Assembly (NCBI RefSeq): GCF_026745355.1
Contig: NC_079206.1
Location: 12,891,779-12,955,778, forward strand
Direction of reading: 5' to 3'
DNA length: 64,000 nt
Origin: Beta vulgaris subsp. vulgaris
Taxonomy: Eukaryota > Streptophyta > Magnoliopsida > Caryophyllales > Amaranthaceae
The notes beneath the pieces are model-generated. The model did no database searches. It had not been told where the DNA came from and worked only from the letters and a program-made list of their open reading frames with translations. The translations under genes were made by a program, and so were the position numbers. Position 1 is the stretch's first letter, and each line of letters begins with the position of its first letter. This document shows positions 47,583 through 57,237 of the stretch, piece by piece.

Positions 47583-48729
47583 AATGTCCCTCATATCAAT
47601 GCACTATAATCATTTTTCATGACATAATATAATGTACTCCCTCAGTAACATATTACTTGCAACATTTTCAAACAATGGGTATAACATATTACTTGTAACT
47701 ATATATCCACTTAAAACCTATTACTTGCAAAATTCAGAACTTTTTATGCAACTATTACTTGCAACTATTTATGCTTCACCTTAGAGTGAGGCATAAATAT
47801 AAAACCTAAAGAAATTAAATCAAACAAAATTACACCAAATATATTATTTCCTTAGTTTCGTAACACTAATTCAGTGAGCTAATAAATGAGGTTTTACCGC
47901 CCTTCCAAACCCCATTTTTTCAGGCCTCTTGATCATGGCTTCATGACCAATACTCGACGTCCTCACAAACCCATCAACCCTACCCTATAATGCAAGGGAA
48001 AAAAGATGCAATAAGACCACACAGACATACATAGATGAGATTATGGCTAATGCTCTTACCATAGCCACCAGTTACACTCTCAGTTTCTTCTAGGAAAAGC
48101 TCGGTCACCTTAAATATGTAAGTATGTGATGTAAGATTCTCAATCTTAAAGTATCATTCAAGCAGTCGTACCTTTAATATATAATAGATTATATCAACAC
48201 GTATAAGAGAAAAATGTGAACATAACAGATGCAATCACATAATCAAAATGATGGAAGCATGAGGTTGAACCAAAACGAAACTGTTAGCTGTTTACTTTGG
48301 ATTATGGCACTTCAATGAGTCCCCATAAAGCGGTAACCTGAAATGTAAGTAGGTGATGTAAGATTCTCAATCTTAAAGTATCATTCAAGCAGTCGGACCT
48401 CTAATAATAAGATTATATCAACCTGAATCTGCATCTTCCTCAACCTGTCCTTAGTCTGGACTCTCCTCCACATCACTAGCCAACACAGGAAGCTATGTTT
48501 AGGGATGTTAAGATTATTCCAAACCCAACTAGCCCAGCCAACTTCTTGTCTTTCACCTCTTAGCCATTTCTAGCCACTAGATGTCGAGTACCCCTTATGA
48601 TGGAATACCCACTTATCACCATTATAGCCACTCCTGAATCTATCCCCACTTCTTTAATAATCATGAACCAATGTGGTTTGTCCAATCCACCCTATGTTAG
48701 GATAACCAATCCGATCCACCCTTGGTGGT
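47583..48729. repeat. Intergenic DNA with short direct repeats
   Basis: 47638-47770 repeats CATATTACTTGCAAC and CTATTACTTGCAA after a CTCCCT word, like the start of a Stowaway element. An 85-bp block including GATGTAAGATTCTCAATCTT and AAGTATCATTCAAGCAGTCG occurs at about 48127-48200 and 48351-48424. No gene recognised. Confidence 0.6.
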
Positions 48730-48960
48730 TTAAGCATTGGTCTTGGTAGTGTCGTCATTAGGTGCTCTAACCTCACCTAAAGTCTTCCTATTTCTAGTTG
48801 TTATGGCATTGGCTTGGTCTCTAGGTGGTCGGGGTTGACTAGGTATGGTGTTAGACGTTGAAGAACTCCCCTTTGTAGCCATTTGAGCAATTTGTTGCTC
48901 AAGCATCTTATTATGAATTTGCATTTGCTTTAAACTTTCTTTCAATTCATTGGTTTTTTT
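48730..48960 (-). pseudogene. Ty3/gypsy (Athila-like) gag fragment
   Basis: The minus-strand frame reads LKESLKQMQIHNKMLEQQIA, then QMATKG and, after a Ser-rich link, IPSQPRPPRDQANAITTRN and RKTLGE. The LEQQIAQ...PSQP...NAIT(L)RSGK arrangement is the conserved C-terminal gag region of Athila-type gypsy retrotransposons. Only about 75 codons are present, with no protease or polymerase next to them, so it is a remnant. Flanking 48965-50125 may be other decayed pieces of the same element. Confidence 0.75.
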
Positions 48961-48964
48961 TAAG

Positions 48965-50125
48965 TTTGATCTCAACCAAGTCATGCTTCTTAGAAAATAA
49001 GCGAAAACAAACACGAATAGGTTCACAATCACAAATAAACATACATAATTTAACTTATCTCAACCAAGTCATGCTTGTTGGAAAGAATAGTTACTCGCGT
49101 ATGAAATAAAATTGCGATCAGAATTCAATTTGCAGAACGCCTTGTGATTGCGTCCCATCTAGGGTCATCACCTCCCTAGACGGCCCTCACAGAGCACGTA
49201 GTAAGGCATCCGAAACATTTTTTTTCAATTTAGGGTCATCACCTCCCTAGACGGCCCTCGCAGAGCACGTAGTAAGGCATCCGAATCATTTTTTTCGAGT
49301 GAGCATCTATAGGATTGCGCAAATACGTTCATACATCCTCAAACAAACATGAAATGGTTGATATAAATCACGATACTCATGTTTAGATAGAATTAGGTAA
49401 CAACTATTTCATAAGCATAAAAAACAAGAATGCCTTACTACGTCCACCCTATGTCATCTGAACCACCATATGTTATCGGAACCACCCTATGTTATGTACA
49501 CCACCCTATGTTAACTGAACCACCCTATGTTATCAGAACCACTCTATGTTACGTAGACCACCCTATGTTATTCAGACCCCCCTATGTTATGTAGACCATC
49601 CTAGTTAGACAGTATAGTACTTCCAGCTAGCTAAACCAGCATAAAACACATAATCCAGCTGAAATCAACACAAACAGAGCAAAAATTTCTTCTTCCCATC
49701 ATATATCCAATCATATATGCAGATAGTGTCATCTATAGGCAGGTTAAGTACCCTACACGGTGCCCACAAGGCACATGAATTGACATATATCACTAACATA
49801 CATTAATAATCATCATTATTAATAAACATACATAATATTACTTATCTCAAACAAGTCATGCTTCTTAGAAAATAAGTGAAAACAAACACAAATAGGTTCA
49901 CAATCACGAATAAACATACATAATTTAACTTATCTCAACCAAGACATGCTTGTTAGAAAGAATAGTTACTCGCGTATAAATGAAAATTGCGATCAGAATT
50001 CAATTTGCAGAACGCCTTGTGATTGAGTCCCATCTAGGGTCATCACCTCCCTAGACGGCCCTCGCAGAGCACGTAGTATCCGATCAATTTAATTCAATTT
50101 GCAGAACGCCTTGTGATTTCATCGA
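48965..50125. repeat. Direct duplication of about 240 bp, plus shorter copies
   Basis: 48970-49212 recurs at about 49838-50082. Both copies contain AACTTATCTCAACCAAG, GAATAGTTACTCGCGTAT, GCAGAACGCCTTGTGATT and CATCTAGGGTCATCACCTCC with CTAGACGGCCCTC. The last block is repeated once more at 49222-49290 and partly at 50098-50118. The copies are close to identical, so this is a recent local amplification. No protein is suggested. Confidence 0.8.
49439..49605. repeat. About 20-bp minisatellite, ACCACCCTATGTTATCTGA type
   Basis: Roughly eight imperfect copies of CCACCCTATGTTAT with variable 5-6-bp joiners (CTGAA, CGGAA, GTACA, GTAGA). The start, CTACGTCCACCCTATGTCAT, is repeated exactly at 56370, where a second array of the family lies. 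Confidence 0.85.
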
Positions 50126-50151
50126 TCCCATCGATTAATTTAATTCAATTT

Positions 50152-50274
50152 AAGCTCTTGAGTTTCACGAATTGGCCTCCGATTCATCCGTTAATCAGGT
50201 ATTTCATTTTTATATGCTGATACTTTCCATCAACTATTGCAAGAACAGTAGCCTTTGTGTTGTTCTTCTTCAGT
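50152..50274 (+). repeat. Exon-like block, copy 1 (see 53340-53462)
   Basis: This 123-bp block is duplicated at 53340-53462 with about four substitutions. Read in one frame it gives ALEFHELASDSSVNQ followed by a GTATTT donor-like word. The second copy has a stop at the same place. I do not recognise the protein. It looks like a fragment of a coding exon plus intron start that was copied within the region. Confidence 0.5.
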
Positions 50275-50739
50275 TAATTTATTGTCATATGTTTCAAAGA
50301 TTGGCTAAATCAAATAGGACTAAGTTTTACTTCTACGCCTGTTACGTTCATGATATTGTTTGAGTAACTCAAAATTGTAAAAAATTGTAAGAATTTACCT
50401 AAATCAAAATTTAGTCGATGGTCTTAAGATCAGTGGGTTTCAGAATTTGAAAAAAAGGGAAATTTAAAGGGTTTTTCATAATAATTCTCTAAAACAAAGG
50501 AACTCGTAGAGAGGGAGAAGAAGGAAAGAAAGAAAAAGAGGAGAGAGAAAAAGGTCATACCAACCCATAATAAAGCTTCAGCTCAAGATTTCAATATATG
50601 GCAGTTTGATCTTTTCTTCTTACTTAGAAAATTGTTTTATTCTATCTCAACTTTTGTAACTAAAAAGAGAACGGTTCTTTCGTAATAATTCTTGGTTGAA
50701 AAATAAACTAGTCAATATTTAAAATAGCTCACCAGCCTG

Positions 50740-51740
50740 TCGGTGGACTTCCACAAAGTGGCTCACCAGCTTGTAGCAAAATCTTAACCCCTAATATGAG
50801 TGTCCTCACACTCCATGCCGCGCCCGTCGGCCCCACCACCCTTCTGTTGAGTGCCTCCATACTATAATATGAGTGTCACCAGCCGGTAGCTAAACTCTTC
50901 ACCCCCAATATGAGTGTCCCGGCGACACGCCCCATCGCCGACCCCAAAGGCGTGGCGGGAGGGTGGTGGGGCCGATGGGCGCGGCATGGAGTTGTTCGAG
51001 AAAGGGAAAAAAATTATGTGTACGATGCGGTCAGGTTCAGGGACCTCGTGCCCAGCCTTCAGAGCCAATGACAAGGGCCCGAGGGAGGGTTAAAGCTCCT
51101 TGGGACCCCATCGGCTATCGGTGGACTTCCACAAAGTGGCTCACCAGCATGTAGGCAAAATCTTAACCCCCAATATGAATGTCCTCACACTATAACATGA
51201 AACTGAAATTTTAATTAATGAGAATTTTTATTGGCATTTTCCTGTATCAGTAGAGAGTAACTCGACAGTATAAATGCGCGTTTATATAATAGCAATGTTG
51301 CCATACAACTATATAAACGCGCGTTTATACAGTATACTAATTTCCTACATTAAAAAATGTGTTTTTACACAAAGTTGAAAAAGGTTTCTTTTAGCTACTT
51401 CACAAGGAGCTCTAACCCTCCCTCGGGCCCTTGTCATTTGCTTTGAGGGTTGTGCACGAGGTCCCGAACCGGTCGGCAGGGACGTTGAACAGCCGCCCGC
51501 ACCCGCTCGCCTACCCCACCATCCCAATGATGAGTGCCTCCACACTATAATATGAGTGTCACGAGCCGGTAGCCAAAATCTTCACCCCCAATATTAATGT
51601 CCCTGCCACCTGCTCCATCGCCCGCCCTACGGGCGCGATGGGAGGGTGGTGGGGCCGACGGGCGTGGCATGGATTTGTTGGAGAATGGGAAAAAAATTTT
51701 GAGTACGCTGCGGACAGATGGTTCACTGCAAGTCATAACA
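50740..51740. repeat. Foldback cluster of a GC-rich repeat family
   Basis: GAGTGTCACCAGCCGGTAGC with TTCACCCCCAATAT (about 50866-50912) recurs at about 51561-51600. GGAGGGTGGTGGGGCCGA recurs at about 50959 and 51639. A third segment (51407-51480) is in reverse orientation to 51030-51100, sharing AACCCTCCCTCGGGCCCTTG. The direct and inverted copies make the 1 kb able to fold. No coding or RNA gene is recognised; a SINE-like origin is possible but unproven. Confidence 0.6.
51243..51345. repeat. Palindrome pair around TATAAACGCGCGTTTATA
   Basis: 51312-51329 is a perfect 18-bp palindrome and 51269-51286 is the same with one mismatch, 25 bp apart. The flanking words CTGTATCAGTAG and ACTCGACAGTATAAA also occur at the SGS3/DRM junction (55294-55385), so this is a small mobile or recombinogenic repeat. 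Family not recognised. Confidence 0.6.
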
Positions 51741-51954
51741 GCATCATCTTTGATTAATACACTGCAAGTCTACTCAACTCCTTTAATGCATAATGTAATG
51801 ATGTCATGATAGATTTACGAACCAAATAGGACATCATCTCTGTCGATTACATCATCAACCAGAAGTTTTATTTTTGGGGAAGTGAAAAGTTGTAATCCAA
51901 CTGCCTTTATGATCGATCCGTGCAAACTTGTGTGATTGGTCCACAATCTTCGGC

Positions 51955-52985
51955 CAGGGGCGGAGCTAGAATTTTTGATGAGGGTTAGCGTACTTGTGCG
52001 ATAGTATGGAATTCAAAAAAAAATCCTACTAAATTCAAAACCTAAAATAAATCTAAATACAACTTCTATTTACGGTTAATAAAAGAAAATTACAATTATT
52101 CACGACAAGTTCTCTTATTTTGGAACGATTTTAAGATGGAGGAATAAAGTATACTATTTGATGGGGAAAAATTGTGTTAGCTTGGTTGAGTTGCGAGATA
52201 TTTTAATTCAAATTAACTCGATTTTAATTTGGTGTCCCTTTAAAATAAACTTGAGATATTTCTCATATTTCTCCGTTCATAGTTATGAAATACATTTATA
52301 AACATAACACATAAGAATCCACAAATCAAGTCAACTATGCCTAGAATTTTACTTTAACATTAGAACACTAAAAAGAACCTCACAACTCACATTATAAATT
52401 TACATCACACTTTGTAAACTACTATTATGCAATCCACAAATTATAATTCACAAACATATTTACAAATAATATAATTCACTAACATATTCACAATAAAATC
52501 ATAAATCTATAATTGAACAAGTAAAGTTAGATGAAGAAGAAATAACAAAAAATATTGAAAAAAAATAGCAAACAACTTGATACTTTTACTGAATCCATTT
52601 CAACCATCAGTAGCAAACCCACCCTATGCATCAGTTCAAAGAGAAACTTGAAGTCCACTTTCGTCTTTCCACCGGCGAAGATACGGCCACACTTGCTTGG
52701 AGTCCACCGGCGAAGACACAGCCACACTTGGAGTCCACCGGCGAAGACACAACCGACCGACGAATAGTGGCGGAGGCGACGACTACCGATCGTCGTCCGG
52801 TGAGAGATACTGAGATTCTGAGAAGTAGAAAAGAACAGAGCGAGAGGCGAGATGGAGAAAGTAAGAGTAACGCTATGAGTTTGAGAGAACTGATGCTTAG
52901 GTTTTTCAACTTTTTTGGAATTTTTTTCAATTTTTTTTTATAAAAAAAAACATGCTACCCTTGTTACTACATAGCTCTCCAACTG
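51955..52985. mobile_element. Non-autonomous hAT element, 1.0 kb
   Basis: The left end CAGGGGCGGAGCTAG and the inverted right end CAGTTGGAGAGCTAT fit plant hAT termini. The 8-bp flanks TCTTCGGC (51947-51954) and TCTTCGGT (52986-52993) differ at one base. Inside, 52680-52760 holds about three copies of a 29-bp unit with GTCCACCGGCGAAGACACA. No transposase is present. Low-complexity frames such as 52626-52943 are not called. Confidence 0.75.
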
Positions 52986-53290
52986 TCTTCGGTTCTCCAA
53001 TTTCCTATAAACTCCTCTAACATAATTTTCACTCTCTCTCCTCTATTATCATTCTCACCTACCATCCTTTTCCTCTCTACTACCCACCTAAAGTTCATAT
53101 CTCCGCTGATGAGCTGCAGTGTTTGCTTCAGATTTTTATGGTCTCTCTGCCACCGTGGGCGGTGGGCTATCCTTGTTGGTGCTGATGATTAGCTGAGCTG
53201 GTGTTGCTCTTGGTGTCTTCTTGTCCTGCTCTTGCTCCCATCACGTTCTTGACTTATTTTCGCGCACTTTCTATCTCTTAAAATTCAAAC

Positions 53291-53386
53291 ATGGGGGAGT
53301 TGAAGACGTCGGAGATGACGTTACTATTTCTCTTCGAACAAGCTCTTAAGTTTCACGAATTGGCCTCCGATTCATCCGTTGATTAG
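53291..53386 (+). pseudogene. Exon-like fragment beginning MGELKTSEM, unknown family
   Basis: ATG at 53291 opens a 31-codon frame: MGELKTSEMTLLFLFEQALK then FHELASDSSVD, ending in TAG directly before GTATTT. In the sister block at 50152 the equivalent codon is CAG, followed by the same GTATTT donor-like word. This copy therefore probably gained a stop at the exon end. I do not recognise the protein. The 96-nt frame on its own would not be convincing; the duplication and splice-like border are why it is listed. Confidence 0.4.
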
Positions 53387-53462
53387 GTATTTCATTTTTA
53401 TATGCTGAGACTTTCCATCAACTATTGCAAGAACAGTAGCCTTTGTGTTGTTCTTCTTCAGT
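53340..53462 (+). repeat. Exon-like block, copy 2
   Basis: About 97 percent identical to 50152-50274 by eye, over 123 bp with no gaps. Only this copy keeps upstream sequence with an ATG. Confidence 0.8.
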
Positions 53463-53734
53463 AAGAGAAAATGAATAAAGAAATCAACCACTAGAATAAA
53501 AAATGAAAACTACTTACATTTGTGTGGTAAGAATTTTGCGAAGAAACGCAGAGAAGTTTATCGAAGAAATGCCGAGAAGTTAAGTGTGCAGAAGACGCTA
53601 AGAAGTTTAACGAAGAAGACGACCAGAAGTTTAGTGCAAGTGGCGTGTGAAATATGCCGGAGTGTTTATCTTAAATTTTTCTTATTTAATGCAAGCTCAT
53701 ACGTAGGTTCGATCTGAGGCCTCACGAGAAAATG

Positions 53735-53870
53735 GTCTGGACCAAACAAATGTTTATTTTTTTGTCTGGACAGAAAAATCAAACATTTAAAAATCTTGGA
53801 TATAATTAGGACCGTAATATGTAGGTTCTCCCTTAGGCTCCGAAAATCTCGGAAACGGAGTTGGTACCAA
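53735..53870. mobile_element. Fragment of the hAT-like GGGCCC element
   Basis: AAAATCAAACATTTAAAAATCTTGG...GTAATATGTAGGTT...CTCGGAAACGGAG matches the right part of the element at 22092-23230 (23110-23235). Only this end is present. Confidence 0.6.
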
Positions 53871-54235
53871 TATATTACTTCAAACATTTATTATATCAAA
53901 TTGTCAAAGACCTATATACTTATACTAGTCTGACAATTCGATCTAATTATCTTCTGGGGAGTTTCTTATTTATTACTGAAATAGTAAAATGGTGATGGAA
54001 AAAGAGTTGGAAAAACTTGGGGTCTAATTTTCTTTGCATTTTTACTTGTTTACTTTGTGCATTTGGATAACATACCTTTAATAGCAAGTGATATTTCAAG
54101 CAGGGACATTACTTTGCAACGTGCGGCAGTTGCCAAGATAAACTTCATTCTTGTATTTTTGGATATGAACGATGAACTATGCACCTTACAGACTAACTGA
54201 TCATACTCATACAATAATCCTTATAGAAATTATAT
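53871..54235. other. Intergenic DNA, no gene recognised
   Basis: AT-rich sequence directly after the last recognisable DRM codons on the minus strand. No continuation of the methyltransferase (motifs II-V) could be read here. Confidence 0.4.
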
Positions 54236-55278
54236 GACGGAGGGAAAGTTCTGCTCCACCAGCACCAGAGAAGAGTGACAAAACGTTAATGCCATCTGGA
54301 TACAAAGGCTTCAAAACTGAAAAATGGTAAGCAACCGTGTCTATCTGTACAAAAAATAAGTTTGAACATGTCAATGAAGGCATAAAGCAACCAAACTTCT
54401 ATAAAAGTGGAGATTGTTGACATAAAGAATTAGGGAATTAAGCTGCTATGAAAGTGGAGATTATGCACAGAAGTGACAGAACCCAAATATATTAACAATG
54501 AAAATAAAAGATAAAACCAAGTGCATTATGAAGGGTCTGACCGTATGCTCACTTTTACTTACGATTATAGGTTATAGATGCTTAATTTTATCTACTGTAC
54601 AACTATAGGTTATAGCTGCTTGATTTTATTTACAACCTATAAGCTATAGTAGAGTAGGGCACTGTACACAAGATAGATTCTCTGGGCTCTGGCAATATAT
54701 ATATTGAGTCAAGATTATCTCCAGGGATGTCTAGTACTCCTATAATCCTATTTACACTATGAGGTGAGGATATGGGTTTGTCCTTCAAGAGTGATATATG
54801 GAGTTGGCTTTCCCAAAAGTTGGAAAAATGTTAAATTCTAATGAAGTGAATATTATACTTCCTCTTTTTCTTTTTTTTTTTAAAGTTGTGACACTTTGAC
54901 CAAAAAAACGGAGGAAGTACTATAGTAAAATCTTGTTGAAGACAAGATCAATAACCTATAGCATTGATCAAGAAGGCTACAAATAAATTACCATGGCAGA
55001 CTTGTTAAACAATTAGCTAACCTGAAAGGAGTTGCCTAGAGCTTTGTACCTATCAGTCACACCACCAAGACCACTTGTGTGATTTTTAGGAAATCCAAGT
55101 AGCATCTCCATGTCTTTAAGTTCGAGCACCGCCACTCTATTATTTGGTGAAATGAGAAACAAATCTTGTCGATTCTTGATAGGGAGATTATGAATGTAAC
55201 CCCTCTTTCTTGCAGCTGCTGGAAAGTGGATGGAATTCATGGAATCCACAAACTCAGGTTCTATATCATACAAGAACC
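54236..55278 (-). pseudogene. DRM-type de novo DNA methyltransferase fragment, two exons
   Basis: Exon A (about 55278-55020) reads SRFLYDIEPEFVDSMN, then AAARKRGYIHNLPIKNR, VAVLELKDMEMLLGFPKNHT and YKALGNSFQ, and ends at a GT donor. Exon B (54344 to about 54236) follows a TTTTTTGTACAG acceptor and reads IDTVAYHFSVLKPLYPDG then INVLSLFSGAGGAELSL. GFPKNHT and GNSFQ are motifs IX-X; LFSGAGG is motif I. Having X before I is the rearranged order that defines plant DRM enzymes of RNA-directed DNA methylation. About 70 residues between NLPIKNR and the VAVLE segment are missing, and nothing after motif I follows, so the catalytic core is absent. The N-terminal UBA region is replaced by unrelated sequence and an SGS3 fragment. 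The intron holds a Stowaway MITE. Intron presence shows a DNA-level copy, not a retrocopy. Confidence 0.85.
54858..54917. mobile_element. Stowaway MITE, 60 bp, in the DRM fragment intron
   Basis: Ends CTTCCTC and GAGGAAG are inverted, with TA flanks at 54856-54857 and 54918-54919. The interior pairs through poly-T/poly-A next to the ends. Confidence 0.8.
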
Positions 55279-55430
55279 GGGAAAAGAGGAATAACTCGAC
55301 AGTATAAACGCGTTGAATTTGCTTTTTGGGAAAGCCTGCAAGAGGAGTTCTCCTCTACCAAAATTTACTACTGATACAGGAAAGATGTTAGTTGGTTTGA
55401 GAATATTGTGGTAGAGGAGTAACTCGACAG
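55279..55430. other. Junction segment between SGS3 and DRM fragments
   Basis: 150 bp with no similarity to either gene. GAGGAATAACTCGACAG (55287-55303) and GAGGAGTAACTCGACAG (55415-55431) bracket it as a direct repeat. It contains CTACTGATACAGGAAA and ACTCGACAGTATAAACGCG, which also occur in the palindromic repeat at 51243-51345. It appears to be a small repeat insertion or a repeat-mediated join. Confidence 0.6.
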
Positions 55431-55698
55431 GCTGGAGTCCCTTATACCAATCAATTGCGCCTGGCCCACCATGGCATGTAGGGCAATGCCACTGCCTTTC
55501 AGGCTCGTTGATTTCCTGAACAGACAGCTGGTCCAATATCTCGAAAAACTTCAGCAACATTCTATATTTTTTCCTAGTTTCATGATTTTCTGGTCCATCG
55601 TCAGAATCAGAACCATCACTCAACAGGTAATCATCATCATCAGTGTATACCTCATCATCCTCTTCAGAATTAGCCTTTTCCTCCTCTTCATCAGAAAC
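55431..55698 (-). pseudogene. SGS3 (suppressor of gene silencing 3) zf-XS exon fragment
   Basis: From a plausible acceptor (CACAACCCAG at 55699-55708) the frame reads VSDEEEEKANSEEDDEVYTD, then a DDDD run, YLLSDGSDSDDG, HETRKK, LLKFFEILDQLSVQEINEP and ERQWHCPTCHGGPGAIDWYK, followed by GLQP. The acidic stretch followed by RQWHCP(A/T)C(H/Q)GGPGAIDWY is the hallmark zf-XS region of SGS3, the plant protein that works with RDR6 in trans-acting siRNA production and transgene silencing. Homology stops at GLQP, where the junction segment starts, so the XS domain and coiled coil are missing. The frame then runs to a stop at 55261 in a different frame from the DRM exon. It is a fragment, not a functional SGS3. 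Confidence 0.85.
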
Positions 55699-55708
55699 CT
55701 GGGTTGTG

Positions 55709-56342
55709 CAGAAGGACGTCCAAAATTGGTCAATAGTTTGAAATTGATGCTAATGGCAAATTGAATACACCAAATATTGATTTTTTACATCTTTTGATTG
55801 GCAAAAGGGTTTATACTATAAGGTATTTGGTGTAACAATAACAATTTAAAAATCAATTTACTCTACAATTAACAAATTACCTGAAAAAAATAAAATTAAA
55901 ACTTTGGGTTTAGAAAAGAAAACAACTCAGTGGCGACTGGACTGCTCCATTGGGAGGCGTACGTTTGCCTTCCGCCGCCTCGTGGCTGGGTTACTCACTT
56001 CTCTCCTTCGTTTCTCAATTTATGTCCTTCCTTCGTTTCTCACTTTGGCTGGGTTCCTCACTAATCTCTCCTTCCTTCGTTCCTCGCTTTCCGGCAGCTC
56101 GTGGCTGCGTTCTCTCTTTCTCTCCTTCCTTTGTCCTCTCTCTTCTTTTTACGGGATTAGTTTTGGGCCTTTGGCTATGAAAAGATTTAGGGTTTCTCAG
56201 ATCCTGCGTTCTCTCTCTTCTTTTTGGTTTGACTTTGCTTTTGTTTGTCATTTACTCACCGTTTCACGCGTCTGTTTTTCATTTTTTTTATTTTTTTTAA
56301 AATCGTGAAATTAATTTTTTAAAGTGGGGGGACACCTATCCC
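55709..56342. other. Spacer with pyrimidine-rich repeats, no gene recognised
   Basis: 55975-56150 repeats CTCCTTCGTTTCTCAC and CTTCCTTCGTTCCTCG words. Frames across it (55904-56308) are Leu/Ser/Phe-rich artefacts of that composition. Confidence 0.45.
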
Positions 56343-56369
56343 CATGTCCCCCTGCTGGCTCTGCCACTG
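56343..56369. mobile_element. Isolated hAT right terminus
   Basis: CCCCCTGCTGGCTCTGCCACTG is, inverted, CAGTGGCAGAGCCAGCAGGG, a typical plant hAT end. It abuts the minisatellite at 56370 exactly. No left end with the CTACGTCC duplication was found, so the element is truncated or rearranged. Confidence 0.55.
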
Positions 56370-56470
56370 CTACGTCCACCCTATGTCATCTGAACCACCA
56401 TATGTTATCGGAACCACCCTATGTTATCTGAACCACCGACCCTATGTTAACTGAACCACCCTATATTACT
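56370..56470. repeat. About 20-bp minisatellite, second copy of the 49439 array
   Basis: CTACGTCCACCCTATGTCAT followed by CTGAACCACCATATGTTATC and further CCACCCTATGTTA units. The first 55 bp or so match 49439-49495 exactly by eye. Confidence 0.85.
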
Positions 56471-56689
56471 GCTGTAAGTTAGGAATAGAAAAACTGCTAC
56501 AAGGTACAACATAATCGCTGGTCTTACTTAACATTTAGTGCTTATTTGTTAGATCAGTTGAATATTTTGGTTTACATATTAACTATTTTTCTTATAAATG
56601 TCTTGACAGTACCAATAACTCTAATAAGTTCGAAGATCGTTTAGTCGCACAATTACAATATATGATAGATGAAAATAACCCTTTAGTAA

Positions 56690-57085
56690 GCAATACGAGA
56701 AGTACATCTAGGCTATACGAGAAGTACCTCTACTCTATAGGAGAAGTACCTATAATGTATACGACAAGTTATGGTGTCCGCTAGAAAATTTTGTTAAATT
56801 GAAAGGATTTTTATTTTTATTTTAATAATTTTTATTTATCTATTTATTTTTCTAAAGATATACGAGAAGTACCTCTAAGCTATACGAGAAGTACATCTAG
56901 GCTATATGAGAAGTACCTCTACGCCATACAAGAAGTACCTCTAGGCTATACGAGAAGTACCTCTACTCTAGAGGAGAAGTACCTCTAGTGTATACAATAA
57001 GTACCTCTACGCTATATGAGAAGTACCTCTACGCTATACAAGAAGTACCTGTCATGCAAAGAATGTACAAGAAGTACCTCTAGAT
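56690..57085. repeat. About 21-bp minisatellite, GAGAAGTACCTCTACGCTATAC type
   Basis: Around 15 copies of AGAAGTACCTCTA plus a GCTATACG-like joiner in two blocks (56690-56770 and 56865-57085), split by about 95 bp of AT-rich sequence. Degenerate positions are mostly in the joiner. No ORF of interest. Confidence 0.88.
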
Positions 57086-57237
57086 TACACGTCTAAAACA
57101 CATAATTTCATAACAAAAAAAATATATACTTACAAGAATATTGAGCTTCCCATTAAAAATTCAAAAAGTACTGTACATGTAACCTGTCATGCAAAGCACT
57201 AAGGCATGCAATTCTTGGTCACAAGTTTTAATAACAA

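Noticed and set aside
55904..56308. 134-codon hydrophobic plus-strand frame
   Set aside because: Driven by CTCCTTCGTTTCTC repeats; no family motif, with overlapping frames equally open.
55928..56369. A hAT element from CAGTGGCGACTGG to the hAT end at 56369
   Set aside because: The left 8 bp (AAACAACT) do not match the right 8 bp (CTACGTCC), and the ends share only the first seven bases.
51955..56369. One 4.4-kb hAT element carrying the SGS3/DRM chimera
   Set aside because: The left flank TCTTCGGC does not match CTACGTCC at 56370, while a right end with TCTTCGGT is present at 52985, giving a better 1.0-kb element.
49439..57085. CRISPR-like arrays of 20-21-bp repeats
   Set aside because: Repeats are adjacent and degenerate without unique spacers, in a plant nuclear context; they are minisatellites.
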